64,000 bases of DNA from Flavobacteriales bacterium (GCA_015075325.1 JABTUP010000008.1:1-64000); one strand, 5' to 3'; positions 48,201 through 56,111 are shown, numbered from the stretch's first letter. Program-made: numbers and translations. Notes: a model not told the origin generated them from the letters alone.

Positions 48201-48337
48201 AAGTTTTTGAAACCAAAAAAGCAGAAGCCCAAACCCTAAAAGCTGAAATTGATAAAACTGATAAGGAAATAGATAAAATGGTTTATGAGCTTTATGGGTT
48301 AACGGATGAGGAAATTAAAATTGTGGAGGGGAATTAA
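45236..48337 (+). CDS. Type IIG restriction-modification enzyme (Eco57I-type methylase)
   Basis: A 1033-residue single-chain restriction and modification enzyme. The N-terminal nuclease part has the PD-(D/E)xK residues D88 and E102-L-K104 (KKADGAIL... GVIELKST). The N6-adenine methylase has motif I CDPACGSGAFL near 458 and motif IV NPPYG near 582. The C-terminal 350 residues are the target recognition region with a final coiled coil. The protein should cut unmethylated foreign DNA and protect its own site by methylation. The next gene is 10 bases downstream. The promoter lies in the gap after the divergent phosphoesterase. Confidence 0.87.
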   Translation: MALYQTSVLKNYLKRQDKETVAKAFKKFSKYFHNTSIQQNIRESKEEQFQEGFLRELFVDILGYTLNPHPNYNLTTELKNEKGAKKADGAILLDGNALGVIELKSTKTKDLESIRQQAFDYKANQTGCVYVITSNFEKLRFYINNAVEFEEFDLFTLTESRFELLYLCLHKDNLLSNVPLKIKEASVREEEVITKQFYNDYSLFKRELFRDLVKLNMKNEVFRHELSIQDAERANKNIKHTLFKKSQKLIDRFLFIFFAEDRDLLPPNSTLKILEQWNKLKDLDAYAPLYERFKLYFGYLDTGRKGTDKGAEIFAYNGGLFKPDTILDSLLISDELLFKHTKTLSKYDFESQVDVNILGHIFENSLNEIESVNAEIEGVEFDKQKTKRKKDGVFYTPKYITKYIVDNTVGKLCEEKKAELNIVDEEYTKNRKGRTTAKLKELKDQLDNYRNWLLQLTICDPACGSGAFLNQALDFLIKEHQYIDELQTSLLGGGFVFPDIENTVLENNIFGVDLNEESVEIAKLSLWLRTAQPRRKLNDLSSNIKCGNSLIDDPKVAGDKAFKWEDEFPQIFAKGGFDVVIGNPPYGAKLDKKDLDFIVTKYSIGGLTKLLSDTYIAFYIISSNLLLKNKGLLSFIAPNTWRLISSGDKFRNYMMGEQVSVFKIVQHLEKVFADATVDCDTVFLTKDKNIDKVNLIIKNGEVDVLNHYIEFEKLKEQPFFNLNLTMRHYTLIDKIKSQGKLISELFSIKNGIKPYEKGKGTPPQTVETMKLKPFTSENKISENSLPLIGGSLFNRYKLYWDENSWIEYGEWLAAPRDSSIFDVNEKLIFRQTSDSIIGTKIEKGYIMRNNTHILLPNDNRVNINYALGVLNSKLTNYYYWTINPEKGEAMAEVKAFHLGLLILPIATNKFQHEIENKVNILLIKNRTLIGLINKFTNYIQSQFFIEKLTTKLQNWHELTFAEFIKEINKAIKTVGGTPLTKLQEMEWMEVFETKKAEAQTLKAEIDKTDKEIDKMVYELYGLTDEEIKIVEGN

Positions 48338-48346
48338 AAAATAAAC

Positions 48347-48709
48347 ATGAGAATTTTAAATAATAATGAATTTAGCATAGCAAATGCCATTAGAAACTTT
48401 TCGTTAGTACATGGTGGTAATGGGAGTAAATTTTACATCGGAATAACAAATGATATACAAAGAAGATTGTTTGACGAACATAAGGTAGATGAAGAAAAAG
48501 GAACTTACTATGTAAGAGAAGCTATTTCTAAAGGCTCTGCTGGAAAAATAGAAAAATATCTATTAGAAAAATATCCTTTTTTTGAGGGAGATACTGGAGG
48601 AGGGAATGATGATAGTGTATTTATTTATATCTATAAAATTGTAGATACTACTTTTCAAAGAACAAATGAAGGAACTCATTTTGATGATGCAACATTAATT
48701 ACTGGATAA
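48347..48709 (+). CDS. GIY-YIG nuclease-like protein
   Basis: A 120-residue protein with a GIY-YIG-like core: FYIGITNDIQRRLFDEH near residue 30-50 corresponds to the YIG-x-T-x-x-x-x-R-x-x-x-H motif, and KIEKYLLEKY supplies a glutamate-bearing helix. The first glycine-isoleucine-tyrosine element is divergent (HGGNGSKFY). It could be a nuclease subunit or a fold-only partner. It is packed between the type IIG enzyme (9 bases) and the PHP-ATPase (10 bases), so it is probably co-expressed with them. Its pairing with that ATPase is the notable point. Confidence 0.7.
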   Translation: MRILNNNEFSIANAIRNFSLVHGGNGSKFYIGITNDIQRRLFDEHKVDEEKGTYYVREAISKGSAGKIEKYLLEKYPFFEGDTGGGNDDSVFIYIYKIVDTTFQRTNEGTHFDDATLITG

Positions 48710-48719
48710 ACAATTAATC

Positions 48720-51473
48720 ATGAACGATAAAAGAGGATCAATATGGAGAAAATGGGATTTGCATGTACATACCCCATGTTCTATCTATCAAGAATATGGA
48801 GGAGACACACCTGAAGTATGGGAGAAATATATTACTGATTTAGAAAGTTTACCACCTGAAATTAAAGTTCTTGGTATTAACGACTATATTTTTCTTGATG
48901 GTTATAAAAAAGTAATTGAGTACAAACAGAATGGGCGATTGCCAAAAATAGATTTAATATTGCCTGTTATTGAACTTAGGATTAATCGTTTTGGAAGTTT
49001 AAGCAATGATGATGCTTGGAGTAGAATTAATCTACATATAATTTTTTCTAATGATTTAACGGCAAATGTAATAGAAGCACAATTTTTACAAGCAATTCAA
49101 ACCTGTTATCAATTATCCCCTGAACATAGTGGTTATTGGGGTGGAGTCATTTCTAGAACAAGCCTTGAAGAACTGGGAAAAAAGATAAAAGAAACTTCAC
49201 CTTCTCCAATGACTGATAGTGATTTGAAAATAGGTTTTTATAATTTAAATTTCAAAGAAGATGAAGTTTTTGAAAAACTTGAAAAAACACATTTTTTTCA
49301 TAATAAATATTTGACTGCTTTAGGAAAAACAGAGTGGGACGCATTAAGATGGGAAGGTTCTCCAGCTGAGAAGAAATCTATTATTAATAAAGTAGATTTT
49401 GTTTTTACCGCTTCTGAATCAAAAGAAAATTACGATAAAGCGAAACAAAAACTACTCAGCCAAGCTGTAAACCATTTATTATTAGACTGTAGTGATTCTC
49501 ATCATTTTAGCGATACTACAAAAAAAGATAGAATAGGTAATTGTTTGACATGGATAAAATCAGACCCTACATTTGAAGGGTTGAGGCAATTAAAATTTGA
49601 ACCTGATTTAAGACTTTATGTTGGAGAAAATCCAACTTCAAGATTTCCCAAATTAAAAATTAATGGGTTAGAAATTTCAAATTCAAACGGATTTCAGTTA
49701 ATTAATCAAAAAGTACCATTCAACAGTGATTTAGTTTCTATTGTTGGAGGAAGAGGAGCAGGTAAATCTGCGTTATTAGAAACAATGACTTTTTGTTTCG
49801 GTAAAAACAAAAGCGGAGGAGGGTTTAGTGAAGATTTTTCTGATGATTTTGCAAAATCAAATACATACATTGATTTTTTTAAACGAAAAGGAGCTGATGC
49901 TGAGTTAAAATTACGATATACAGACTTAGATAATAATGAACTACCAGAGTTTTCAACAACAATTCAAAATAATCAAGAATATTGTAATTACCCACTTTTA
50001 TATTTAGGTCAAAATCAAATTGAAGAGTTTGCAAATAATTCTAAAAAGATTCATGATTTAGCTTTTGAAGCTGTTGTAATGAACTCTGGGTTATCAGACG
50101 AAATAAGTAGCATACAGAATGAGATAAAAGCTAATGAAGCAGAATTAATAAGTGTAAATAAAGATATAGAAGCCTCAAGACTTCAATTACTTTCATATAA
50201 TATAGATAAAGTTAAAGCTGAAAAGCAAAGAATTGAAAAAGAAATAAAACTTCTTTCATCAAAAGAAACAAGAGAAATAATTGAAAAACTAAGCGAAAGT
50301 AGAAAGAAAAAAGATAATCATAATAAAGTTAAGGAACTTATAAAGGAGCTTAAAAATGATTTTGAAGAATTAACCATAGAATATAAATCGCAATCTGAGG
50401 AAGTAAATAAGCTCTTGCCGTTAATAGGGATTGATGGTATAGAACTTCATATTGACTTTACAAAAATACTTTCAGATATTGAAAATATTAAAAATAAAGT
50501 AAATCAGTCAAGTATTCCTAAAGAGCATGATGAAAATATGAAAGAAGCTGAAAAGCAACTTGAAGGCAAAACAGAGATTTCAGCATCATATTTTGATAGC
50601 TTAAAGTCAAAATTGGAGGAAACAGATAAATTAATCATGCAATTTAAACAAGAGGAAGAATATTTAACTAAAAGTCTGAAAGAAAGGTATGATATTTTAA
50701 TTGAATTTGATAAGTTATATCAAGAACTTGATGTTTTATATAGTAAAGCAATAGAAAAATTCGCAGAGAATCATTCAGGTATATTAAAGTCTTTACAGTT
50801 AAAATCAGAGGTTGGTTTTGGATTGAAACAAATGGTTCGTGATTTATTTCAAAAAGTTGATAGAAGAAAAGTCAAATCAATTGATAAGTTTGCGAATGAA
50901 ATTCTTCAACTTTCTGAACCACTTGGTGAGAAGTTTGATTACTCCAATTGGATTAAACAGTTTCAAAAATCTCCTGAAAACTTCAACTATTTTTATGAAG
51001 ATGGATTAAAGGCATTTGAAGAACTCGTATTTAAAAATTATTATTATTTAGATACGCAAATTTCTTATGAAGTGGAGGAAGGTAATTTCAAACCTTTAAA
51101 AACTCTCTCTTTGGGGCAGAAAGGAACCGTATTATTAAAACTGTATTTAAGTGTTGGTAGTAATTGTCCAATAATTATTGACCAACCAGAAGACCATTTG
51201 GATAATCATTTTATTTATACTGATTTAGTTTCTACACTAAGGAGTGCTAAAGAAAAGAGGCAAATAATACTTGTAACACATGATGCCAATATCGTAGTTA
51301 ACGGAGATTCCGAACAAGTGATAATTGCCAAATTTAGTGATGATTCTATTGATTATGAATTATCTGGTTCGTTAGAAAATCCAATAATAAGAGATACTGT
51401 AGCAAAAATTCTTGAGGGAGGAGATGAAGCATTTATGAAACGTGAAAAAAAATATCAATTTGTCTTTAAATAA
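48720..51473 (+). CDS. PHP-domain SMC-like ATPase (TrlF-type)
   Basis: A 917-residue protein. The N-terminus is a PHP-type phosphoesterase region: WDLHVHTP (metal histidines), GINDY, INLHIIFSND and LLLDCSDSHHF. An ABC/SMC-type ATPase follows: Walker A GGRGAGKSALLE near 345, a central coiled coil of about 250 residues (520-720), signature LSLGQKGTVLL near 805, Walker B PIIIDQPEDHLDN and a HD switch in LVTHDANI. PHP-plus-SMC ATPases of this type resemble the TrlF family and other defence ATPases, where ATP-driven DNA sensing controls a nuclease. A direct antiphage role here is inference. Confidence 0.8.
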   Translation: MNDKRGSIWRKWDLHVHTPCSIYQEYGGDTPEVWEKYITDLESLPPEIKVLGINDYIFLDGYKKVIEYKQNGRLPKIDLILPVIELRINRFGSLSNDDAWSRINLHIIFSNDLTANVIEAQFLQAIQTCYQLSPEHSGYWGGVISRTSLEELGKKIKETSPSPMTDSDLKIGFYNLNFKEDEVFEKLEKTHFFHNKYLTALGKTEWDALRWEGSPAEKKSIINKVDFVFTASESKENYDKAKQKLLSQAVNHLLLDCSDSHHFSDTTKKDRIGNCLTWIKSDPTFEGLRQLKFEPDLRLYVGENPTSRFPKLKINGLEISNSNGFQLINQKVPFNSDLVSIVGGRGAGKSALLETMTFCFGKNKSGGGFSEDFSDDFAKSNTYIDFFKRKGADAELKLRYTDLDNNELPEFSTTIQNNQEYCNYPLLYLGQNQIEEFANNSKKIHDLAFEAVVMNSGLSDEISSIQNEIKANEAELISVNKDIEASRLQLLSYNIDKVKAEKQRIEKEIKLLSSKETREIIEKLSESRKKKDNHNKVKELIKELKNDFEELTIEYKSQSEEVNKLLPLIGIDGIELHIDFTKILSDIENIKNKVNQSSIPKEHDENMKEAEKQLEGKTEISASYFDSLKSKLEETDKLIMQFKQEEEYLTKSLKERYDILIEFDKLYQELDVLYSKAIEKFAENHSGILKSLQLKSEVGFGLKQMVRDLFQKVDRRKVKSIDKFANEILQLSEPLGEKFDYSNWIKQFQKSPENFNYFYEDGLKAFEELVFKNYYYLDTQISYEVEEGNFKPLKTLSLGQKGTVLLKLYLSVGSNCPIIIDQPEDHLDNHFIYTDLVSTLRSAKEKRQIILVTHDANIVVNGDSEQVIIAKFSDDSIDYELSGSLENPIIRDTVAKILEGGDEAFMKREKKYQFVFK

Positions 51474-51491
51474 AGGCAGAATATTAATTAT

Positions 51492-52616
51492 ATGGCGTAC
51501 AAAGATTTACATGACTCACCGTTTGATGAAAGCACCATTGCAAAACTGGAAATATTTCAGGATTATGCACAGGCTTGGATTCCAACTTTTGTAATGCAAC
51601 CTCATATTTCTGAAATTCACATTTTCGATTTTTTTGCCGGAACAGGTTACGATAAAAATGGAGTGGCAGGTAGCCCTATTCGTATTTTAACCAAAATACA
51701 AGAGCAAAAGGGTTATCTCTTTCAAAAGAATGTAAATATTGTGGTTCATTTGAATGAATTTGAACCCATTAAAAAGAAACAACAAAAATTTGAGCAGTTA
51801 AAAAAATCTTGCTCAGAATTTATGGAAGCAGATTCAAGTCTTTCCAGCAGGGTTAAAATTGAATATTACAATGAAGATTTTGAAACATTATTCCCGAAGC
51901 TAATTTCAACAATCAAAGATTATCCTTCACTTGTTTATTTAGACCAAAATGGAATAAAATTTCTATCTGAAAAATATTTCATGGAGTTAGAAAAAACTTC
52001 ACAAACCGATTTTCTATATTTTGTTTCATCTTCCTATTTCTGGAGGTTTGGAAAAAGTGATGAATTTAAAATTCATTTAGATATAGATATGGATGAAGCC
52101 AAAAAGAATGGATATAAAAAAATACATAGAACCATTACACGTGAACTAAGAAATAAACTTCCAGTTTATACAAAACTGAAACTTTATCCGTTTTCTTTAA
52201 GAAAAGGAGTAAACATTCATGGAATTATATTTGGTGCTTCTCATCCAAGAGCTGTAGATAAGTTTCTATCAATTGGTTGGAAAAGAAATGGAGATAATGG
52301 AGATGCAAATTTCGACATTGATGATGAAGCAGGAAATGCTCAACTTGATTTATTTGTAGGACAAAAGCTAAGTAAGATTGAGAGTTTTAAACAAGAGGTT
52401 TGTGATAGAATCCGTGAAGGAGTTATTAAAAACAACTTTGAAATGTTGAATTTCGTATATGAACAAGGTCATATTGGTAAACATGCAGCAGATTGTTTAA
52501 AGGATATGAAAAGCAAAGGGGAAATCAATTTTATTGGGAGTTCTTCTCCGTCTGTAACTTATGATAATGTATTTAAGAATAAAAAGAAAGTTGAATACCA
52601 AATTATAAAGAAATGA
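51492..52616 (+). CDS. tcmP: Three-Cys-motif partner protein TcmP
   Basis: A 374-residue protein of the TcmP family, which is found next to three-Cys-motif (Gp37/DUF5131) proteins. IHIFDFFAGTGYDKNGVAGSP looks like a Rossmann methyltransferase motif I, and SLVYLDQNGIKF occupies the place of motif IV, though the catalytic NPPY is absent. The C-terminus is a helical region with winged-helix look. The function is unknown; the methyltransferase-like fold suggests nucleic acid or nucleotide modification. The stop overlaps the next gene's ATG (ATGA), so the two are translated together. Confidence 0.88.
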   Translation: MAYKDLHDSPFDESTIAKLEIFQDYAQAWIPTFVMQPHISEIHIFDFFAGTGYDKNGVAGSPIRILTKIQEQKGYLFQKNVNIVVHLNEFEPIKKKQQKFEQLKKSCSEFMEADSSLSSRVKIEYYNEDFETLFPKLISTIKDYPSLVYLDQNGIKFLSEKYFMELEKTSQTDFLYFVSSSYFWRFGKSDEFKIHLDIDMDEAKKNGYKKIHRTITRELRNKLPVYTKLKLYPFSLRKGVNIHGIIFGASHPRAVDKFLSIGWKRNGDNGDANFDIDDEAGNAQLDLFVGQKLSKIESFKQEVCDRIREGVIKNNFEMLNFVYEQGHIGKHAADCLKDMKSKGEINFIGSSSPSVTYDNVFKNKKKVEYQIIKK

Positions 52617-53347
52617 AAAAGTCAAAAATCGAGTGGACAGAAGAAACTTGGAATCCAACAACGGGTTGTACCAAAGTTTCGGCAGGATGTAAAAATTGTT
52701 ACGCAGAAGTAATGGCTAACAGATTGAAAGCGATGGGAACACCAGGTTATGAAAATGGCTTTGAATTTACTTTAATGCCTGATAGACTAGAACAGCCATT
52801 AAAAAAGAAAAAAGGAACAAAGTATTTTGTAAACTCAATGAGTGATTTGTTCCATGAAAAAATGCCTAAAGTTTTTTTAGACAAAATACTTGGAGTTATT
52901 AGCTTAACACCACAACATATTTATCAGATTCTCACAAAGCGAGAAAATGCCATGTTTGACTATTTTAAGGATAAACATGTACCTGAAAATATTTGGTTAG
53001 GAGTAACTGTTGAAGATAAAAAGCATGGTGTTCCTAGAATAGATAAATTAAGAAACATTAATGCAAGTATTAAGTTTCTTTCAGTAGAACCATTACTTGA
53101 AGATATTGGAAAAATAGATTTAACAGGCATTGATTGGGTTATAGTTGGTGGAGAAAGTGGAGCGAAAGCAAGACCAATGAAAAAAGAATGGGCTTTAAGC
53201 GTTCAAAAACAATGCGAAGAACAAAATGTAGCTTTTTTCTTTAAACAATGGGGAGCTTGGGGTGCTGATGGAGTAAAAAGAAGTAAAAAATCAAATGGAC
53301 GTATCCTTGAAGGAAAAGAGTGGAGTGAATATCCTGAATTGGTTTAA
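52613..53347 (+). CDS. Three-Cys-motif (Gp37/DUF5131) protein
   Basis: A 244-residue protein with the defining cysteine motif near the N-terminus: TTGCTKVSAGCKNCYAEVMANRL (C-x6-C-x2-C), which resembles a radical SAM-like cluster. FVNSMSDLFHE, VTVEDKKHGVPRIDKL and WVIVGGESGAKARPM are family blocks. It is known from phages (Gp37/Gp68) and from genomic islands and always goes with a TcmP. The pair might form a modification or sensing complex that depends on an iron-sulfur cluster. It ends 136 bases before the next gene. Confidence 0.88.
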   Translation: MKKSKIEWTEETWNPTTGCTKVSAGCKNCYAEVMANRLKAMGTPGYENGFEFTLMPDRLEQPLKKKKGTKYFVNSMSDLFHEKMPKVFLDKILGVISLTPQHIYQILTKRENAMFDYFKDKHVPENIWLGVTVEDKKHGVPRIDKLRNINASIKFLSVEPLLEDIGKIDLTGIDWVIVGGESGAKARPMKKEWALSVQKQCEEQNVAFFFKQWGAWGADGVKRSKKSNGRILEGKEWSEYPELV

Positions 53348-53483
53348 TATAAAAACTATCATCAATTTCATCCTTTCCTATTCTTAACTATAACTATTCA
53401 ATCTATAAAAGAGTTGGTGTTGCCATGTGAAAATGAAGAACTAAATGAGCTAGATTTTGAGTAAAAAAGCATAGTTTTGAAAC

Positions 53484-54746
53484 ATGGCTACTACTAATGA
53501 CAATCGTTTTTTTAAAAATTATAACACCTGGACAAGTGGCAATGAATTACGATTTTCAAACCTCTCTAACCAAAGAGTAGTACCCGAATTTATCAATTCT
53601 GTTAAACGATTACATTTAAAATTTAATCACAAAACAATCAGATTAAATTTTGAAGAAATTAAAACCATATACCCTTTCCCAACAACTGCAATTTCTGGCT
53701 GTATTCATTATTTTAAGAACAATTATGGAATTGAATTTGAATTTTTAAATGTACCTGAATACCTCCATAACATTCATTTTGAAGCTCCAATTGTTGTTGA
53801 CGAAACTAAAATTGACAGGCACACCGATTGTTTAGATAAAATATGGATGTTTAGTAACTCAGATCAAGTACATGCACTTGTTAATGGTTTATTAGCAAAT
53901 ATTAGAAAAGCAATTGAATGTGAACCAGGAGTTATTGATGCTTGTACTTGGGGTTTAAATGAGATAATGGATAATGTTATTCAACATTCTGAAGCTGATT
54001 GCGGTTTTATTATGGCTGTAGTACATAAAAAAACAAAGCATATCAGCATTTGTATATTTGACTATGGTATCGGAATTTATAAGTCGTTAAAAAACTCAGG
54101 AAATCACAAGCCTAAAAGTGCACCTGATGCCATTTCTTTAGCCGTTCAAGAAGGTATAACAAGAGATAAAAGTGTTGGACAAGGTAATGGAATGTGGGGA
54201 TTGTATAATATCGTTAATTTAAATACAGGTATTATGACTATTATTTCTGGAAAGGGCGGTTTAAGTCTGAATAAGGGGATAATGAAGACATTTGAGGAAA
54301 TACAAATGTTGAGTAAAGAGCAACAAGCTACGATTGTTAGTTTTAACTTAAACCTTAGTAAAGATATTTCTATAAAGGAAGCTTTAGGTGGTCATGAGTT
54401 AACAGATATGTATATCGAAAATATGGAAGATGAACATGATAGAATTGTGTTTAGAATTGCAGATGCTACTTCAGGAACTGGCACAAGACAATCGGGTTTA
54501 AAGCTTAAAAATGAAATAATTAATTTGTATAAAAAAACTAAGAAACCTATACTTATAGATTTTGCTGAAATTGGTATTGTATCATCATCGTTTGCAGATG
54601 AATTTATTGGAAAAATGGTAATTGATTTAGGATTCTTCCAGTTTCAACAAATCTATACATTAATAAATATGAATACCACAATACAATCAATTGTTCAGCG
54701 TTCGTTAAGTCAAAGAATGGCAGAATCAATAAAGGGAAAAAACTAA
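53484..54746 (+). CDS. GHKL ATPase fused to a STAS-like DUF4325 domain
   Basis: A 420-residue protein with a histidine-kinase-type ATPase region and no phosphoacceptor domain. GLNEIMDNVIQHSEADCG is the N-box, ICIFDYGIGIYKSL the G1 box and GQGNGMWGLYNI the lid region. The last 100 residues (VFRIADATSGTGTRQSGLKLKNEIINLY... PILIDFAEIGIVSSSFADEFIGKMV) are a STAS-like DUF4325 domain. Similar fusions appear in defence islands and resemble anti-sigma/antagonist pairs in one chain. It may be a regulatory ATPase of the module. Its distance from the preceding genes and lack of overlap leave its membership open. Confidence 0.8.
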   Translation: MATTNDNRFFKNYNTWTSGNELRFSNLSNQRVVPEFINSVKRLHLKFNHKTIRLNFEEIKTIYPFPTTAISGCIHYFKNNYGIEFEFLNVPEYLHNIHFEAPIVVDETKIDRHTDCLDKIWMFSNSDQVHALVNGLLANIRKAIECEPGVIDACTWGLNEIMDNVIQHSEADCGFIMAVVHKKTKHISICIFDYGIGIYKSLKNSGNHKPKSAPDAISLAVQEGITRDKSVGQGNGMWGLYNIVNLNTGIMTIISGKGGLSLNKGIMKTFEEIQMLSKEQQATIVSFNLNLSKDISIKEALGGHELTDMYIENMEDEHDRIVFRIADATSGTGTRQSGLKLKNEIINLYKKTKKPILIDFAEIGIVSSSFADEFIGKMVIDLGFFQFQQIYTLINMNTTIQSIVQRSLSQRMAESIKGKN

Positions 54747-54783
54747 ATAATAAAAAAGTGGATTTTTATTTGGAAAAAAATTC

Positions 54784-54905
54784 TAAATTTGCACTCTAGA
54801 TATCCAAAAAGAGATGATATGTTAAATAGAACTTCTCTGGTTATCAAAAGTTGTGGCTACTAAAAATCAAATAAAGGCTTACCGAAAGGTAAGCCTTGTT
54901 TATTT
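54784..54905 (+). ncRNA. Candidate small RNA between promoter and terminator
   Basis: TAAATTTGC at 54784-54792 is an exact -7 box, the same core and following bases (TTTGCACTC) as at the tRNA-Asp promoter. About 80 bases later a perfect terminator stem occurs. The stretch between has no ORF over a few codons and a weak hairpin AGAGA/TCTCT. This layout fits a stand-alone small RNA of roughly 105 bases. The family is not recognised. Confidence 0.5.
54874..54905 (+). terminator. Terminator of the candidate small RNA
   Basis: AAGGCTTACC (54874-54883), loop GAAA, GGTAAGCCTT (54888-54897): a perfect 10-base stem with a GNRA tetraloop, then a T-rich tail. Confidence 0.85.
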
Positions 54906-55055
54906 TAGATATCTTTTGTACTTAGATACATATCCGTTTTTTTTCCTGAAGCCATTTTTTTGAATCTACCCTAAACACTTTTAAAAGTGCGTTAGAAATT
55001 GAGTGAAGGGATGCATGGTTAGTAGTTAATTAGCTGAGTAGTTTATCAAAAAAAA

Positions 55056-55550
55056 TTATTCTCCATAATTTCCATATTGTTTAATCATGCCAATTTCTCC
55101 TAGTTGTTGAGTAATTCCTTTCCATTTTACACCAATAGAGTTAAAATATATTTCTCTTCTAGCTCCAATGTTAATCCAATCATGTTGGTCTTTTAAAAAT
55201 TCAACCATTTTTTCTCTATTATAATATTTTTCTAATACTTCAACATCTTTCAATATATCTAATGACCATTCAAATACAACTGAAAGAATAGTTTCAGGAT
55301 ACATTCTTTTTTTTATAACACTTGAATCAAACATATTATAACATGTAAGATTTTTTATTTCGTTTTCTCCCATAATATTTCCAGCATCCATTGGAAAATG
55401 AATTTCTTCATAAGCTTCAGTTATTTTAGAAAGTTCATTAAGCTCTTGTATCAAAGGGTCTGACTGCGGAGTAAGATTAGTAATTAAATCAGCTATTTCC
55501 TCTTGGCGTGTAATAGCTGCTTCGTATTCTGATTTTTTTATTTTATTCAT
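55056..55550 (-). CDS. Antitoxin-like N-terminus with an unknown C-terminal domain
   Basis: Best start is the ATG at 55548-55550 (MNKIKKSEYEAA), which overlaps the stop of the small gene upstream; the frame is open to 55604. The first 55 residues (EYEAAITRQEEIADLI... PLIQELNELSKITEAYEEIHFPM) closely resemble the N-terminal region of HigA-type antitoxins. The usual HTH that follows HYPI is absent; the C-terminal 110 residues (NLTCYNMFDSSVIKKRMYPE...) are not recognised. It may be a recombined antitoxin or a different family sharing the helical region. Confidence 0.6.
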   Translation of the reverse strand: MNKIKKSEYEAAITRQEEIADLITNLTPQSDPLIQELNELSKITEAYEEIHFPMDAGNIMGENEIKNLTCYNMFDSSVIKKRMYPETILSVVFEWSLDILKDVEVLEKYYNREKMVEFLKDQHDWINIGARREIYFNSIGVKWKGITQQLGEIGMIKQYGNYGE

Positions 55551-55722
55551 TGTTTTTAAGTATTTCCAAATCAATTCCGCCCAACTCTTTTGCTTGTTGC
55601 TCATAATAAGTAATTGTATCAGGGTCGGATGCCTGTTTCTGCATCAAAGCATAGATTTTTTCTTTATTGGCTTTGAGGTCAACTAATTTTTGTTCAAACG
55701 AACCCTTGTTAGTGGTTTTCAT
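55543..55722 (-). CDS. Small hypothetical protein upstream of the antitoxin-like gene
   Basis: A 59-residue helical protein (MKTTNKGSFEQKLVDLKANKEKIYALMQ... EILKNNE) read from the ATG at 55720-55722 to the TAA at 55543-55545. Its end overlaps the next gene's ATG by ATGAATAA, the arrangement seen in toxin-antitoxin operons. It resembles no known toxin. Translational coupling supports it as a real gene. Confidence 0.5.
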   Translation of the reverse strand: MKTTNKGSFEQKLVDLKANKEKIYALMQKQASDPDTITYYEQQAKELGGIDLEILKNNE

Positions 55723-56111
55723 AGTATTATTTAAATAATGGAAATTAAGGATAGTTAAAATTACAATTCTTTTACCTCATTTTACTATGTTTAGCAAATG
55801 AAATTACATTTAAAATTAGGTGTTTTTACTTAAAAATTCATTAAGTATAATTACTTAGTCAATTAATGTAGTTATCCTTATTTCAAATAGTTATCAACAA
55901 AATGACAATTTTTTTGTCATGTAAAACTGTGTAAAAGTCAATAGTAAAAAGAGGTAAAGTAGGGTAAAAGTTATTAAGACTTTATAAACACCATAAATTT
56001 CATTTTTTAGTTAAACATACTTTTTTACTTTAGTTTTTTTAAATCATCATCATTTTTAAGAAAAAAGAAGTTAAACTCTAAAATCATTCTACGAACTAAA
56101 GAAAAATACAC
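55723..56111. other. Regulatory spacer with a 10-bp-phased GTAAAA repeat
   Basis: No gene is seen. Direct copies of GTAAAA or GTAAAG begin at 55921, 55931, 55944, 55954 and 55964 (10, 13, 10, 10 bases apart). A TACTTAAAAATTCATTAAGTA-like dyad around 55829-55850 resembles the one before the sensor kinase. The spacer precedes the tail-fibre/T9SS/Rhs locus and probably holds its control region. Confidence 0.5.
55921..55970 (+). repeat. Phased GTAAAA direct repeats
   Basis: Five GTAAAA-type units with mostly 10-base spacing, ending about 140 bases before the start at 56112. The phasing matches sites for regulators that bind direct repeats on one face of DNA. Confidence 0.55.

Larger units (their letters stand above)
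54747..55055. other. Spacer with a candidate small RNA unit
   Basis: No coding region is supported. It contains an exact promoter box, a short transcript-sized stretch and a strong terminator (see separate entries). The final part up to 55055 shows no structure. Confidence 0.6.

Noticed and set aside
39276..55055. Complete integrative element with tRNA att sites
   Set aside because: No integrase and no second tRNA 3' copy in the window; borders left open.
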